Source: Candidatus Blastococcus massiliensis AP3 (lineage in GTDB: Bacteria > Actinomycetota > Actinomycetes > Mycobacteriales > Geodermatophilaceae). Taken from it: a DNA stretch of 44,862 nucleotides. Position 1 is the stretch's first letter. The number at the start of each line of letters is the position of its first letter. Shown piece by piece: positions 28,237 to 36,987 of the stretch. A program made the position numbers and the translations under genes. The stretch lies in NCBI RefSeq assembly GCF_000582785.1, contig NZ_HG931175.1, forward strand, positions 696,465-741,326, written 5' to 3'. The notes below the pieces were generated by a model that worked only from the letters and a program-made list of their open reading frames with translations, did not search any database and had not been told where the DNA came from.

Positions 28237-29332
28237 CGCGCGGCGGCTGCTGCCCGAGCTGCCGGGCGTGCTCACGGGCGACCAGGTGCGGACGACGGTC
28301 GCCTGGATCGCCGGGCAGCAGCTCACCGACGGCGCCCTCCCCTGGTTCCGCGGCGGCCAGCTCGACCCCTGGGACTCCGTCGAGGCGGCCATGGCCCTCG
28401 ACGTCGGCGGGGAGCACGACCGCGCCGCCGCCGCCTACCGCTGGCTGGCCGGGCGGCAGCGCCCGGACGGCTCCTGGGCCGCGGAGTACCGGGACGGCGC
28501 CGAGGTCTCCGCCGACGTCGAGAGCAACCACGCCGGCTACCTCGCCGTCGGCCTGTGGCACCGGTGGCTGATCGCTCGCGACGAGGCGCTCGTCGCCGAG
28601 CTGTGGCCGGTCGTGCGCCGCGGGCTCGACCTGGTCGTGGCCATGCAGCTGGACGGCGGCGCGATCGGCTGGGCGCTGCGCCGCGACCGCACCCCGGACC
28701 AGCTGGCCCTGCTGACCGGCAACGCCAGCCTGTTCCAGGCGCTGCGCTGCGGCATCGCGCTGGCCGGCCTCGTGGGCGAGCCGCAGCCGGACTGGGAGCT
28801 GGCGGTCGGCGACCTCGGCACGGCGCTGCGCACCCGGCCGGACGCCTTCGCCGACCGCTCGCGCTACTCGATGGACTGGTACTACCCGGTACTGGGCGGC
28901 GCGGTCACCGGCGAGCAGGCCCGCGAGCGGCTGGCCGCCGGCTGGGACACGTTCGTCGTCCCGGGCCTGGGCGCCCGCTGCGTCTCCGACCGCCCCTGGG
29001 TCACCGGCGCCGAGACCTGCGAGCTGGCGCTCGCGCTGGTCGTCGCCGGCCAGCGGGACGCCGCGCTGGAGCAGGTCGCGGCCATGCAGCACCTGCGCGA
29101 CGACGACGGTTCCTACTGGACCGGCTACGTGTTCGCCGACGACGCCCGCTGGCCGATCGAGCGGACCACCTGGACCGCCGCCGCGGTGCTGCTGGCCGCC
29201 GACGCGCTCTCCGGCGCGACACCGGCTTCGGGGCTGTTCGCCGACCCCGCCGCGCTGCCCGCGGCCGGCACCGACGACACCGCCCAGCCCGCCGATTGGG
29301 TGCCGGGAGGTGCGGGCACGGCACGTCCGTGA
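28223..29332 (+). CDS. Alpha/alpha-toroid protein (prenyltransferase/squalene-cyclase-repeat-like)
   Basis: This protein of about 369 residues has repeated helical hairpins with motif patterns GALPWFRGGQLDPWDSVEAA, GRQRPDGSWAAEYRDG, RYSMDWYYPVLGG and RDDDGSYWTGYVF. They resemble the toroid of prenyltransferase/squalene oxidase repeats or six-hairpin glycosidases. I see no DxDD cyclase motif and no canonical glycosidase acid pair, so the catalytic role is open. TTG 28223 overlaps the preceding stop by 14 nt, with GGAGCGGG upstream. The context points to processing or binding of a glycan made by the flanking transferases. No signal peptide is seen. Confidence 0.82.
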   Translation: MPPADARRLLPELPGVLTGDQVRTTVAWIAGQQLTDGALPWFRGGQLDPWDSVEAAMALDVGGEHDRAAAAYRWLAGRQRPDGSWAAEYRDGAEVSADVESNHAGYLAVGLWHRWLIARDEALVAELWPVVRRGLDLVVAMQLDGGAIGWALRRDRTPDQLALLTGNASLFQALRCGIALAGLVGEPQPDWELAVGDLGTALRTRPDAFADRSRYSMDWYYPVLGGAVTGEQARERLAAGWDTFVVPGLGARCVSDRPWVTGAETCELALALVVAGQRDAALEQVAAMQHLRDDDGSYWTGYVFADDARWPIERTTWTAAAVLLAADALSGATPASGLFADPAALPAAGTDDTAQPADWVPGGAGTARP

Positions 29333-30105
29333 CCGAGCCTCCCGACATCGCGGTCGTGGTGATGTCCCGCGACCGGCGGGAGGAGCTGCTCGCCACCCTC
29401 CCGCGGCACGAGGCGCCGGTCGTCCTCGTGGACAACGCATCGGCCGACGGCTCGGTCGACGCGGTCCGCGCGGCCTGCCCCGACGTCACGGTGGTGCCCC
29501 TCGAGGACAACGTCGGGGCCTACGCCCGGACGATCGGCGTGGCACGCGCCGGGACCGAGTTCGTCGCGTTCGCCGACGACGACTCCTGGTGGGCGCCGGG
29601 GGACCTGGCACGGGCCGTCGCGCTGTTGCGGGCCCACCCCCGGCTGGCGGTGGTCAACGCGCGGATCCTGGTCGGCCCCGAGGAGCGGCTGGACCCGGCG
29701 TGCGCGGAGATGGCGCGCAGCCCGTTGCCGCGGGGCGACCTCCCCGGGCCCGCGCTGCTCGGCTTCGTCGCCTGCGGGGCCGTCGTGCGGACCGCGGCCT
29801 TCGGGGCGGTGGGCGGGTTCGACCCCGTCGTCCGCTTCCCCGGCGAGGAGGAGCGGCTGGCCCTCGACCTCGCCGCCGCCGGCTGGGCCATGGCCTACGT
29901 CGACGCGCTCACCGTGCACCACCACCCCTCGCCGCGGCGGCACTCCCCCACCCGCCGTCAGGCGGCCGTGTGGCGCAGCCGGTTGCTCACCGCCTCGATG
30001 CGGCTGCCGCTCCCCGACCTCGCGCGGCTCGTGGCCGGTGCCGTGCGATCCGGGCGACCCGGCGTGGCCGGGCTGCTCCGGGCCCTGCCGGACCTCCTGG
30101 CCGCG

Positions 30106-31340
<1,235 letters not shown>

Positions 31341-31344
<4 letters not shown>

Positions 31345-31748
31345 TCCGTGATGGTCGGGGGCGCAGCCAGGAAGGGACGGACCTCGAGCCACTCGTGGAT
31401 CGGCTCGCCGCCCGCGCCCGGCGCCGACGACAGCTCGCCGGCCAGCTCGACCGCCCGTTCCTGGCTGTCGACGTCGATGATCATCCAGCCGGCGATGAGG
31501 TCCTTGGTCTCCGCGAACGGGCCGTCGGTGACCGGGGGCCGTCCGGCGCCGTCGGAACGCACCCACATGCCGTCGGGCGACAGCGCCTGCCCGTCCACGA
31601 ACTCGCCGGTGCCCTCGAGCCGGGCGGCGAAGTCCTGCATGAACTGGATGTGCGCGGTCACCTCGGCCGGCGTCCAGCGGTCCATCGGCACGTCGTTCAC
31701 CGCCGCCGGGGCGCCGCGGTAGTGCTTGAGCAGCAGGTACTTGGCCAT
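31341..31748 (-). CDS. DGPF (YCII-related) protein, ECF42 partner
   Basis: This 135-residue protein is of the YCII/DGPF family: KYLLLKHYRG at the start, then VDGQALSPDGMW and the name-giving TDGPFAETKDLIAGWMIIDV. Such genes accompany ECF42 sigma factors and are their usual targets; their biochemical function is unknown. ATG 31748 has GGAGAAG at the right distance. It is translationally coupled to the sigma gene by a 4-nt overlap, and a matching candidate promoter lies 52 nt upstream. Confidence 0.93.
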
Positions 31749-31799
31749 CGTCTTCTCCTCGCGGGACGTGCGGCCCATTCTGGCCGCCTGCACCCCTGG

Positions 31800-31826
31800 G
31801 TCGGAGCCGCGTCCGGCTTCTCGACA
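31800..31826 (-). promoter_or_regulatory. Candidate ECF42 promoter (TGTCGA-N17-CGAC)
   Basis: On the minus strand TGTCGA (31826-31821) and CGAC (31803-31800) are separated by 17 nt. From memory of the ECF42 literature, the group recognises TGTCGA in the -35 and CG(A/T)C in the -10. Its position upstream of the DGPF-sigma operon implies autoregulation. Confidence 0.6.
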
Positions 31827-31853
31827 TCCGCCGGGAACTTTCCTCCGCGAGTT

Positions 31854-32180
31854 CTAGCGGGCGCAGTCGATGCAGGTGCGCGCGGTGGGCCGGGCGGCCA
31901 GGCGCTCCTCGCCGATGGGCCGCCCGCAGGTCTCGCAGCGCCCGTACGTGCCCGCCTCCACCGCCGTCACCGCGGCGTCGACGTCGGCCAGCCGGCGACG
32001 GGCCTGGTCCAGCAGCGCCGCGACCTGCTGGCGCTCGAAGGCGATCGTGGCGCCCTCGGGGTCGTGCTCGTCGTCGGCGTTCGAGGCCTGCGACGCGGCC
32101 ACGATCTCGTCGAACTGACGGGTCAGCGCCGCGATCTGCGCCAGCGCCGCGACCCGCTCGGCCTCCAGCTCACCGCTCAC
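31854..32180 (-). CDS. TraR/DksA family zinc-finger protein
   Basis: This 108-residue protein has an N-terminal coiled-coil-like helical pair (LAQIAALTRQFDEIVAASQ; FERQQVAALLDQARRRLADV) and a C-terminal four-cysteine zinc finger (YGRCETCGRPIGEERLAARP, then RTCIDCAR). It fits the short actinobacterial DksA/TraR class, which may bind the RNA polymerase secondary channel. The acidic residues between the helices (NADDEHDPEG) lie near where DksA has its tip. GTG 32180 overlaps the upstream methyltransferase stop by 11 nt. The spacing to the ECF promoter at 31826 is short. Confidence 0.9.
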   Translation of the reverse strand: MSGELEAERVAALAQIAALTRQFDEIVAASQASNADDEHDPEGATIAFERQQVAALLDQARRRLADVDAAVTAVEAGTYGRCETCGRPIGEERLAARPTARTCIDCAR

Positions 32181-32805
32181 GACGCAGCAGCCGCATCGAC
32201 CCGACGCCGGGCAGCTCGGTGAAGTCGCCGGACTCCAGGACCCGCCGGTAGACCCCGTAGGGCGCCTGACCGCCGTCGGCCGGATCGGGGAAGACGTCGT
32301 GGATGGCCAGCGTGCCGCCGACCGCGAGCTTGGCGACCCACGCGTCCTGGTCGCGCCGCGCCGACTCCTCGGTGTGGCTGCCGTCGAGGAACAGCAGCGC
32401 CAGCGGGGTGCTCCACAGCGGGGCGAGCACCTCCGACCGGGTCACCACGGCGACGACGACGTCCTCGGCGCCGGCGGTGGCGATGGTGTTCCGGAACCGG
32501 GGCAGCGTGTCGATCAGCCCGACGGCGGGGTCGACCAGCGACGGGTCGTGGTACTCCCAGCCGGGCTGGTGCTCCTCGGAGCCGCGGTGGTGGTCGACGG
32601 TCACCACCTGGCGGCCGGTCTCCCGGGCGGCGGCGGCCAGGTAGAGCGCCGAGCGGCCCATCCAGCTGCCGACCTCCAGCAGCGGGCCGGGGACGGCGAC
32701 ACCGCGGGCGGCCTCGTAGAGGGCGAGCCCCTCGTCGTCGGGCATGAAACCGGGGGCGGCCTGGGCGGCGGCGAGCAGATCGGACACGTGCACAGCTTGG
32801 CTCAC
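32170..32805 (-). CDS. Class I SAM-dependent methyltransferase (Methyltransf_24/CmcI-like)
   Basis: This 211-residue protein has the SAM motif PGPLLEVGSWMGRSALYLAA, the acidic ribose ligand in RQVVTVDHHRGSEEHQPG, and ALLFLDGSHTEESARRDQDA, with IHDVFPDP as post-motif. The DG-H and HD patterns are typical of Methyltransf_24 enzymes, often O-methyltransferases on natural products or sugars. The target is unknown. GTG 32805 overlaps the YibE/F stop as GTGA, and its own 3' end overlaps the DksA-like start. It may be cotranslated with both. Confidence 0.86.
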   Translation of the reverse strand: MSQAVHVSDLLAAAQAAPGFMPDDEGLALYEAARGVAVPGPLLEVGSWMGRSALYLAAAARETGRQVVTVDHHRGSEEHQPGWEYHDPSLVDPAVGLIDTLPRFRNTIATAGAEDVVVAVVTRSEVLAPLWSTPLALLFLDGSHTEESARRDQDAWVAKLAVGGTLAIHDVFPDPADGGQAPYGVYRRVLESGDFTELPGVGSMRLLRRER

Positions 32806-34070
32806 CGCGCGAAGCGGGTGCGCAGGGCGGTCACCCGGCGCTCGGTCGCCTCGCCCGCGGAGGTGCTCGCGGCCGTGGCGAAGAACGCGCCGACCGCCGT
32901 CGTCACCGGGACGGCGAGGACCAGGGCGATGGCCCCCACCAGCGTGCGGATGACCTCCTCGGCGAGGGCGGCCGAGGTGAGGACGGTCCAGAAGGGCTGG
33001 TCGTAGAGCTCGAAGAGCAGCAGCAGGGGCAGTGCGGCGCCCGAGTAGGCGAACACGATCGTGTAGACCGTCGACGCGATGTGGTCGCGGCCGACCGCCA
33101 TGCCGCGGTTGTACAGCTCCCGCCAGGTCATGCCCTCGTCGACCTCGTGCAGCTGCCAGATGGCCGAGGCCTGCGTGATCGTGACGTCGTTGAGCACGCC
33201 CAGCCCGGCGACCACGATCCCGGCGAGGACCAGGCCGGAGAAGCTCAGCGTCGGGTCGTAGGTGTTGAGCGTGTTGGTCTCCTCGCTGGTCAGGCCGGTG
33301 AGCCGCGCGGCCGACACCGCCATGGACCCGAGGACGGCGACCAGCGAGAGCCCGAACAGGGTGCCGACCAGCGCCGTCGTCGTGCGCGCCGAGAAACCGT
33401 GCGCGAGGTACAGGACGACGAACATGATCGCTGCGGAACCGACCAGGCTGACCAGCACCGGCGAGGACTCGGACAGCAGGCCGGGCAGCACGAACTTCAG
33501 CAGGACGACGAAGGCGAAGGCCAGCCCGACGAGGGAGGCGAGCCCGCGCCAGCGCGCGACCAGCCCCACCACGAGGGCGAAGGCGACCGCGAGCGTGATG
33601 ATCGGGGCGTCGCGCTGGAAGTCGAAGAACTGGTAGCTCGGACCGCCCTCGGCGCCGGCGTCGCGGGTCAGGACCAGGGTGTCGCCCTCCTCGACCCCAC
33701 CGGCGACGACGTCGGGCTGCAGGTCCACCTGCTGGTAGTCCCCCGTCCCCTCCCCCTCGAGCACCTCGACGACGGCTCGTGCGCAGGTGGCCGGGCGGCC
33801 GGGGTCACCGCAGTCGTACGTCTCGATCGAGACCACCCGGCCGTCGGGATAGGTGGTGCCGGGCGGCAGGTAGGTGGCGGCCACCTGCTCGGCGCGGGTG
33901 GGCTCGCCGTCGGGCCACATGACCAGCAGGCCGATGACGGTGGCCAGCCCCACGGGCACCAGGAGGAGCAGCATCAGCCAGACGGCGCGCTTCCGGAGAC
34001 GGACCGCCTCGGGGCTGGGCGGCGGCGCGTCGGGATCGGGGCCGTGGCTGTGCGAATGGCCGGTAGACAC
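32802..34070 (-). CDS. YibE/F family membrane protein
   Basis: This 422-residue protein has a His-rich N-terminus (MSTGHSHSHGPDP), one membrane anchor (AVWLMLLLLVPVGLATVIGL) and an extracellular domain of about 100 residues. A C-terminal block of about seven helices carries the family sequence LVLAGIVVAGLGVLNDVTITQ and later GRDHIASTVYTIVFAYSGAALPL. YibE/F proteins are presumed transporters of unknown substrate. The N-terminal His cluster could bind metal, which is inference. GTG 34070 is set by the leaderless -10. The following genes on the strand overlap, forming a three-gene chain. Confidence 0.92.
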   Translation of the reverse strand: MSTGHSHSHGPDPDAPPPSPEAVRLRKRAVWLMLLLLVPVGLATVIGLLVMWPDGEPTRAEQVAATYLPPGTTYPDGRVVSIETYDCGDPGRPATCARAVVEVLEGEGTGDYQQVDLQPDVVAGGVEEGDTLVLTRDAGAEGGPSYQFFDFQRDAPIITLAVAFALVVGLVARWRGLASLVGLAFAFVVLLKFVLPGLLSESSPVLVSLVGSAAIMFVVLYLAHGFSARTTTALVGTLFGLSLVAVLGSMAVSAARLTGLTSEETNTLNTYDPTLSFSGLVLAGIVVAGLGVLNDVTITQASAIWQLHEVDEGMTWRELYNRGMAVGRDHIASTVYTIVFAYSGAALPLLLLFELYDQPFWTVLTSAALAEEVIRTLVGAIALVLAVPVTTAVGAFFATAASTSAGEATERRVTALRTRFAR

Positions 34071-34076
34071 CCGGAC

Positions 34077-34082
34077 AGGCTA
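34077..34082 (-). promoter_or_regulatory. -10 hexamer TAGCCT, leaderless start of the YibE/F operon
   Basis: On the minus strand TAGCCT ends exactly 6 nt before GTG 34070, without a ribosome-binding site. Confidence 0.55.
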
Positions 34083-34105
34083 GGAGCCCGGCCGCCGTGG
34101 ACCGG

Positions 34106-34155
34106 TCCCCGACACCGACCGGGATCAGGCTCCCCGACACCGACGGGGATCAGGC
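34106..34155. repeat. Two tandem 25-bp repeats with hairpin potential
   Basis: Copies 34106-34130 and 34131-34155 differ at one position. Copy 2 contains the inverted repeat TCCCCG-ACACCGA-CGGGGA, and copy 1 a weaker version. The STAS gene's stop (34150-34152) lies inside copy 2. A duplicated terminator or a protein-binding site upstream of the YibE/F promoter are both possible. Confidence 0.75.
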
Positions 34156-34584
34156 ATGGTCGCGGGGCGACCCGTCGGGACCCTCCGGCGACACCTCTGC
34201 GGGCCGCTCGGCACCGTTCTCGTCCACGACGGGGAACCGGTGCCACAGGCCGCTCAGCTGCAGGGGCCGGGCGACCGCCGGCGGCGGCGCGACCAGCGCC
34301 ACCTCGATGCCGCGCGGAGCCGCCATCCTCTGCAGCTGGACCAGCACGGCCAGGCCCGGGGAGTTCATGAAGGTCACCCCGGCCAGGCGCAGCTCGGCGC
34401 GGGTCAGCGACTGCCCCGACAGGAGCGCCTCGGTCATGGCCCGCACCAGCGGACGACGCGCCGCCTCGGTCAGCTCCCCGGCCACCGTGAGGCTCATGGT
34501 GTCCCCCTCGCTGACGGAGGTGACCACCGGTTCGTCAGCGTGCGTGCCCGCCTGCTGCTCTGCTGCGTCCGTCGTCTCCTCCAC
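34150..34584 (-). CDS. STAS-domain (anti-anti-sigma factor-like) protein
   Basis: This protein of about 144 residues has a central STAS domain: MSLTVAGELTEAARRPLVRA, then AELRLAGVTFMNSPGLAVLVQ, where the Ser in FMNSPG occupies the position phosphorylated in SpoIIAA-type antagonists. RGIEVALVAPPPAVARPLQL ends the domain, and an acidic tail follows. No anti-sigma kinase is seen nearby, so the partner is unknown. The start is uncertain: GTG 34584 follows CCAGGTCC, while GTG 34617 lacks a ribosome-binding site. The stop lies within the second of two 25-bp repeats. Confidence 0.82.
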   Translation of the reverse strand: MEETTDAAEQQAGTHADEPVVTSVSEGDTMSLTVAGELTEAARRPLVRAMTEALLSGQSLTRAELRLAGVTFMNSPGLAVLVQLQRMAAPRGIEVALVAPPPAVARPLQLSGLWHRFPVVDENGAERPAEVSPEGPDGSPRDHA

Positions 34585-34663
34585 GGACCTGGACTGCCCC
34601 GTGCGGGTGGAGTTCACGCGTGCCGCACTCTGCCGGCGCGGGCGTTCTGCCACCCTCCGCGCC

Positions 34664-35332
34664 ATGACTCCGCCCGCTCCCCCACCCCCGGTCGGCACCC
34701 GGACGCGCCCCGATCTGCCGTGGCCCACGATCGCCGTGACCGGTGTCCTCACCGTCCTGGCGATCGTGGTCGGGCAGCGCGACTGGGCGGTTCCCGAGCG
34801 GGTGCTCGGTGGCTGGCAGATCGCGGACGTCCCGTCGTCGCTCACGGCGCTCCTGCTCGCCGGCAGCGCGGTCTGCCTGGTCCTGGGCGCGTGGGCCACG
34901 CTGCGGGACGCCTCGCTACGCCCCTCGGACCCGGCCTTCCTGGTCTGGGTGGTCGTCTCGCTGCTCGCGGTGGCGGCCCTGCTCTGGAACGCGCTCGTCC
35001 TGGCCGCCGACGCCGAGTTCGAGACCGGCGCGATCATCCCGGTCCTCCACTGGGTGTTCACCTTCGTGCCGGCGCTGCTGGCGGGTCTCGCGGCGCGGAA
35101 CAGGGGTGTCGCCGGGGCGGTCGCCGCGGCGCTGGGCACCGGCGTGGTGACCCTGCCGCTGTTCGGTCTGGGCTGGTCGCTGCTGAGCTCGCGCGAGTCG
35201 GTGACCGGCGGGGTCTCGAGCAGCCTCTGGGCCACGGCGGTCCTCGGCGTCGTCCCGCTCGTGATCGCGGCGGCGATGGCACGGAGCAGCGCTCGGACCG
35301 CCGCCTGGAAACGGGAACATCCGGGGCGCTGA
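34664..35332 (+). CDS. Hypothetical six-helix membrane protein
   Basis: I do not recognise the family. The 222 residues contain a Pro-rich cytoplasmic N-terminus and six predicted membrane helices: TIAVTGVLTVLAIVVG, SLTALLLAGSAVCLVLGAWA, FLVWVVVSLLAVAALLWNAL, IIPVLHWVFTFVPALLAGLA, AAALGTGVVTLPLFGLGWSL and LWATAVLGVVPLVIAAAMAR. A short basic tail follows. There are no charged catalytic motifs inside the helices. It is divergent from the STAS gene (79-nt gap), and its 3' end contains a candidate ECF promoter for hsp20. ATG 34664 is the first start after the divergent gap. Confidence 0.75.
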   Translation: MTPPAPPPPVGTRTRPDLPWPTIAVTGVLTVLAIVVGQRDWAVPERVLGGWQIADVPSSLTALLLAGSAVCLVLGAWATLRDASLRPSDPAFLVWVVVSLLAVAALLWNALVLAADAEFETGAIIPVLHWVFTFVPALLAGLAARNRGVAGAVAAALGTGVVTLPLFGLGWSLLSSRESVTGGVSSSLWATAVLGVVPLVIAAAMARSSARTAAWKREHPGR

Positions 35333-35338
35333 CACGTT
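35314..35338 (+). promoter_or_regulatory. Possible ECF sigma promoter (GGAAC-N17-GTT) upstream of hsp20
   Basis: GGAAC (35314-35318) and GTT (35336-35338) are separated by 17 nt, slightly short of the 18-19 usual for SigR/SigE-type sites. It lies at the end of the upstream coding region. Confidence 0.3.
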
Positions 35339-35365
35339 TACCTGGATGCACGAGTGAGGTAATCT
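35337..35365 (+). promoter_or_regulatory. SigA/SigB-type promoter of hsp20 (TTTACC-17-TAATCT)
   Basis: The -35 TTTACC (35337-35342) and -10 TAATCT (35360-35365) have the ideal 17-nt spacer. Transcription would start near 35372, inside the adjacent inverted repeat. Confidence 0.7.
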
Positions 35366-35381
35366 CTAGTCGCCACTAGAG
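35364..35381. promoter_or_regulatory. Inverted-repeat operator over the hsp20 start site
   Basis: CTCTAGT-CGCC-ACTAGAG has perfect 7-bp arms and overlaps the -10 and expected +1. Flanking GAGTGA (35352-35357) and TCACTC (35384-35389) add an outer, asymmetric pair. The sequence recalls HspR-type HAIR sites (CTTGAGT/ACTCAAG) but the spacing differs. The MerR-type product of 36007 is the obvious candidate binder. Confidence 0.7.
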
Positions 35382-35432
35382 GTTCACTCCTCGGGCAGCG
35401 AACACACCAGAGACACTCCGGAGGTATCGATC

Positions 35433-35933
35433 ATGATGCTGACCGCCTACGACCCGTTCGCCGCCACGTCCGCCGCCTTCCGGGCGCTGGACCAGCTCAC
35501 CGGGCGGGCCGGTTCGCAGACCGCCCGCGCACTGTCGGGCATGCCGATGGACGCCTACCGCGTGGGTGACAACTTCGTCGCCCACTTCGACCTCCCCGGC
35601 GTCGACCCCGGCTCGATCGACCTGTCGATCGAGGGCAACACCCTCACCGTCAGCGCCGAGCGCAGCGTCCCCCAGCTGGAGAACGCCGAGTGGGCCGTCG
35701 CCGAGCGGCCGTTCGGCAGCTACACCCGCCAGCTGGTCCTGGGACGCAGCCTCGACACCGACCGGCTCGAGGCGAGCTACCACGACGGCGTGCTCACGGT
35801 GAGCATCCCGGTCGCCGAGAAGGCGAAGGCACGCAAGATCAGCGTGACCAGGGCCGACGCCCCCGCCGCCGTCGAGGGCCGCACGATCGAGGGCGAGTCC
35901 GCGCAGGCGGAGCAGAAGTCCGTCACCAGCTGA
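35433..35933 (+). CDS. Hsp20 family small heat-shock protein
   Basis: This 166-residue protein has an alpha-crystallin domain: YRVGDNFVAHFDLPGVDPGS, LSIEGNTLTVSAERS, RPFGSYTRQLVLG and ASYHDGVLTVSIPVAEKAKA (the conserved A-x-x-x-nGvL motif). A Gln/Glu/Ser-rich tail follows. It acts as an ATP-independent holdase in the cytoplasm. ATG 35433 has GGAGG at 8 nt; ATG 35436 is the adjacent alternative. Its promoter carries an inverted-repeat operator, and a MerR-type regulator follows downstream, so heat- or stress-inducible repression is expected. Confidence 0.94.
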   Translation: MMLTAYDPFAATSAAFRALDQLTGRAGSQTARALSGMPMDAYRVGDNFVAHFDLPGVDPGSIDLSIEGNTLTVSAERSVPQLENAEWAVAERPFGSYTRQLVLGRSLDTDRLEASYHDGVLTVSIPVAEKAKARKISVTRADAPAAVEGRTIEGESAQAEQKSVTS

Positions 35934-35943
35934 TGGCGGCGAC

Positions 35944-35978
35944 CGGAGGGGCCGGGCCCGGCGGGTCCGGCCCCTCCG
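35944..35978 (+). terminator. Stem-loop between hsp20 and the MerR gene
   Basis: GGAGGGGCCGG (35945-35955) pairs perfectly with CCGGCCCCTCC (35967-35977), plus one flanking C-G pair, around an 11-nt GC-rich loop. It would reduce read-through from hsp20 into the regulator gene. Confidence 0.65.
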
Positions 35979-36006
35979 TCGTCCCACGACTCGAAGGAGG
36001 ACGGTG

Positions 36007-36366
36007 ATGGCCGAGGCCACCGATCCGCTGCGCCGCCTGGACGATCCCGACTTCCCCGCGCTGACCATGAGCCAGGCCGCCGAACTGCTGGGCGTCCAGG
36101 CCGCCTTCCTCCGCAGCCTCGACTCCTCCGGGGCCCTCCAGCCGCACCGGTCGGCCGGCGGTCACCGCCGCTACTCGCGCACGCAGCTCGGCCTGGCGGC
36201 CCGCTTCCGCGGGCTCCTCGACGACGGGCACTCCCTGGCCTCGGCGGAGACGATCGTCGGCCTGCAGGACCAGCTCGCCACCGCACACGCGGACCTGGAG
36301 CAGCTCCGGTCCGACGTCGCCCGGATGCGCGACGACGGCACCGACCCGCTTGCGCGGGAACCCTAG
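36007..36366 (+). CDS. MerR family transcriptional regulator
   Basis: This 119-residue MerR-type protein has the winged helix TMSQAAELLGVQAAFLRSLD and wing AGGHRRYSRTQLGLAARFRG. A short coiled-coil dimerisation helix (VGLQDQLATAHADLEQLRSD) follows, with no effector domain and no cysteines. Short effector-less MerR proteins such as HspR work as autorepressors of chaperone genes, and the hsp20 neighbour supports that role. ATG 36007 is chosen because GGAGG lies 6 nt upstream; GTG 36004 is too close. The TAG stop lies within the promoter spacer of csoR. Confidence 0.9.
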   Translation: MAEATDPLRRLDDPDFPALTMSQAAELLGVQAAFLRSLDSSGALQPHRSAGGHRRYSRTQLGLAARFRGLLDDGHSLASAETIVGLQDQLATAHADLEQLRSDVARMRDDGTDPLAREP

Positions 36367-36377
36367 GGGGGTATAGT
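36350..36377 (+). promoter_or_regulatory. csoR promoter and half-palindromic CsoR-like site
   Basis: -35 TTGCGC (36350-36355) and -10 TATAGT (36372-36377) are separated by 16 nt. The spacer and -10 contain CCCTAGGGGGGTATAG, where GGGGGGTATA is a good right half of a CsoR operator (TACCCC...GGGGTA type). The left half is degenerate. Autorepression relieved by Cu(I) is expected. Confidence 0.6.
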
Positions 36378-36422
36378 TCCGGTCGTGCCGCGAGGTCCGC
36401 GGCCACGGCAGGAGGGACCGGC

Positions 36423-36725
36423 GTGGAGACCGTCGAGCACGCGGGGCACGGCTACATCAACCGCAAGGACGACTACCTCAAGCGGCTGCGCCGCATCGAG
36501 GGCCAGGCCCGCGGCCTGCAGCGCATGGTCGAGGACGAGAAGTACTGCATCGACATCCTCACCCAGGTCTCGGCGATGACGAAGGCCCTGCAGGCGGTCT
36601 CCCTGGGGCTGCTCGAGGAGCACCTGAGCCACTGCGTCGTGCAGGCGGCGCAGCAGGGCGGCCGCGAGGCGGACGAGAAGATCCGCGAAGCCTCCGACGC
36701 CATCGCCCGCCTCGTCCGCTCCTGA
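36423..36725 (+). CDS. csoR: Copper-sensing transcriptional repressor CsoR
   Basis: This 100-residue all-helical repressor has the family helix NRKDDYLKRLRRIEGQARGL and the Cu(I)-binding Cys42 (EKYCIDIL), His67 and Cys71 (EEHLSHCV). Their spacing (25 and 4) is identical to Cys36-His61-Cys65 of M. tuberculosis CsoR. This supports copper rather than formaldehyde (FrmR) or nickel (RcnR) sensing. GTG 36423 has AGGAGG at 7 nt. It is the first gene of the copper operon ending at 40564; copZ follows after 28 nt. Confidence 0.95.
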   Translation: METVEHAGHGYINRKDDYLKRLRRIEGQARGLQRMVEDEKYCIDILTQVSAMTKALQAVSLGLLEEHLSHCVVQAAQQGGREADEKIREASDAIARLVRS

Positions 36726-36753
36726 CCGCTCCCCCACCCCGAGAGGAACCCCC

Positions 36754-36960
36754 ATGACCACCGCCAGCTTCACCGTCGTCGGCATGACCTGCGGCCACTG
36801 CGTCAACTCCGTGACCGAGGAGGTCTCCGCCGTCCCGGGCGTCAGTGCCGTCGACGTCGACCTCGAGTCCGGCGGGCTCACGGTCACCAGCGACGCCCCG
36901 GTCGACGAGTCCGCCGTCCGCGCTGCCGTGGAGGAGGCCGGTTACTCCGTGGCCGGCTGA
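36754..36960 (+). CDS. copZ: CopZ-type copper chaperone (heavy-metal-associated domain)
   Basis: This 68-residue ferredoxin-like protein has the metal motif GMTCGHC (Cys13 and Cys16) and the C-terminal EEAGYSVAG loop. It would carry Cu(I) to the CopA N-terminal domain in the cytoplasm. GAGAGGAA is the ribosome-binding site. The motif's His between the cysteines is common in actinobacterial CopZ. It lies between csoR and a secreted HVHP protein. Confidence 0.95.
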   Translation: MTTASFTVVGMTCGHCVNSVTEEVSAVPGVSAVDVDLESGGLTVTSDAPVDESAVRAAVEEAGYSVAG

Positions 36961-36987
36961 TCCAGCCCGCCCGGCGACCGCATCGCC

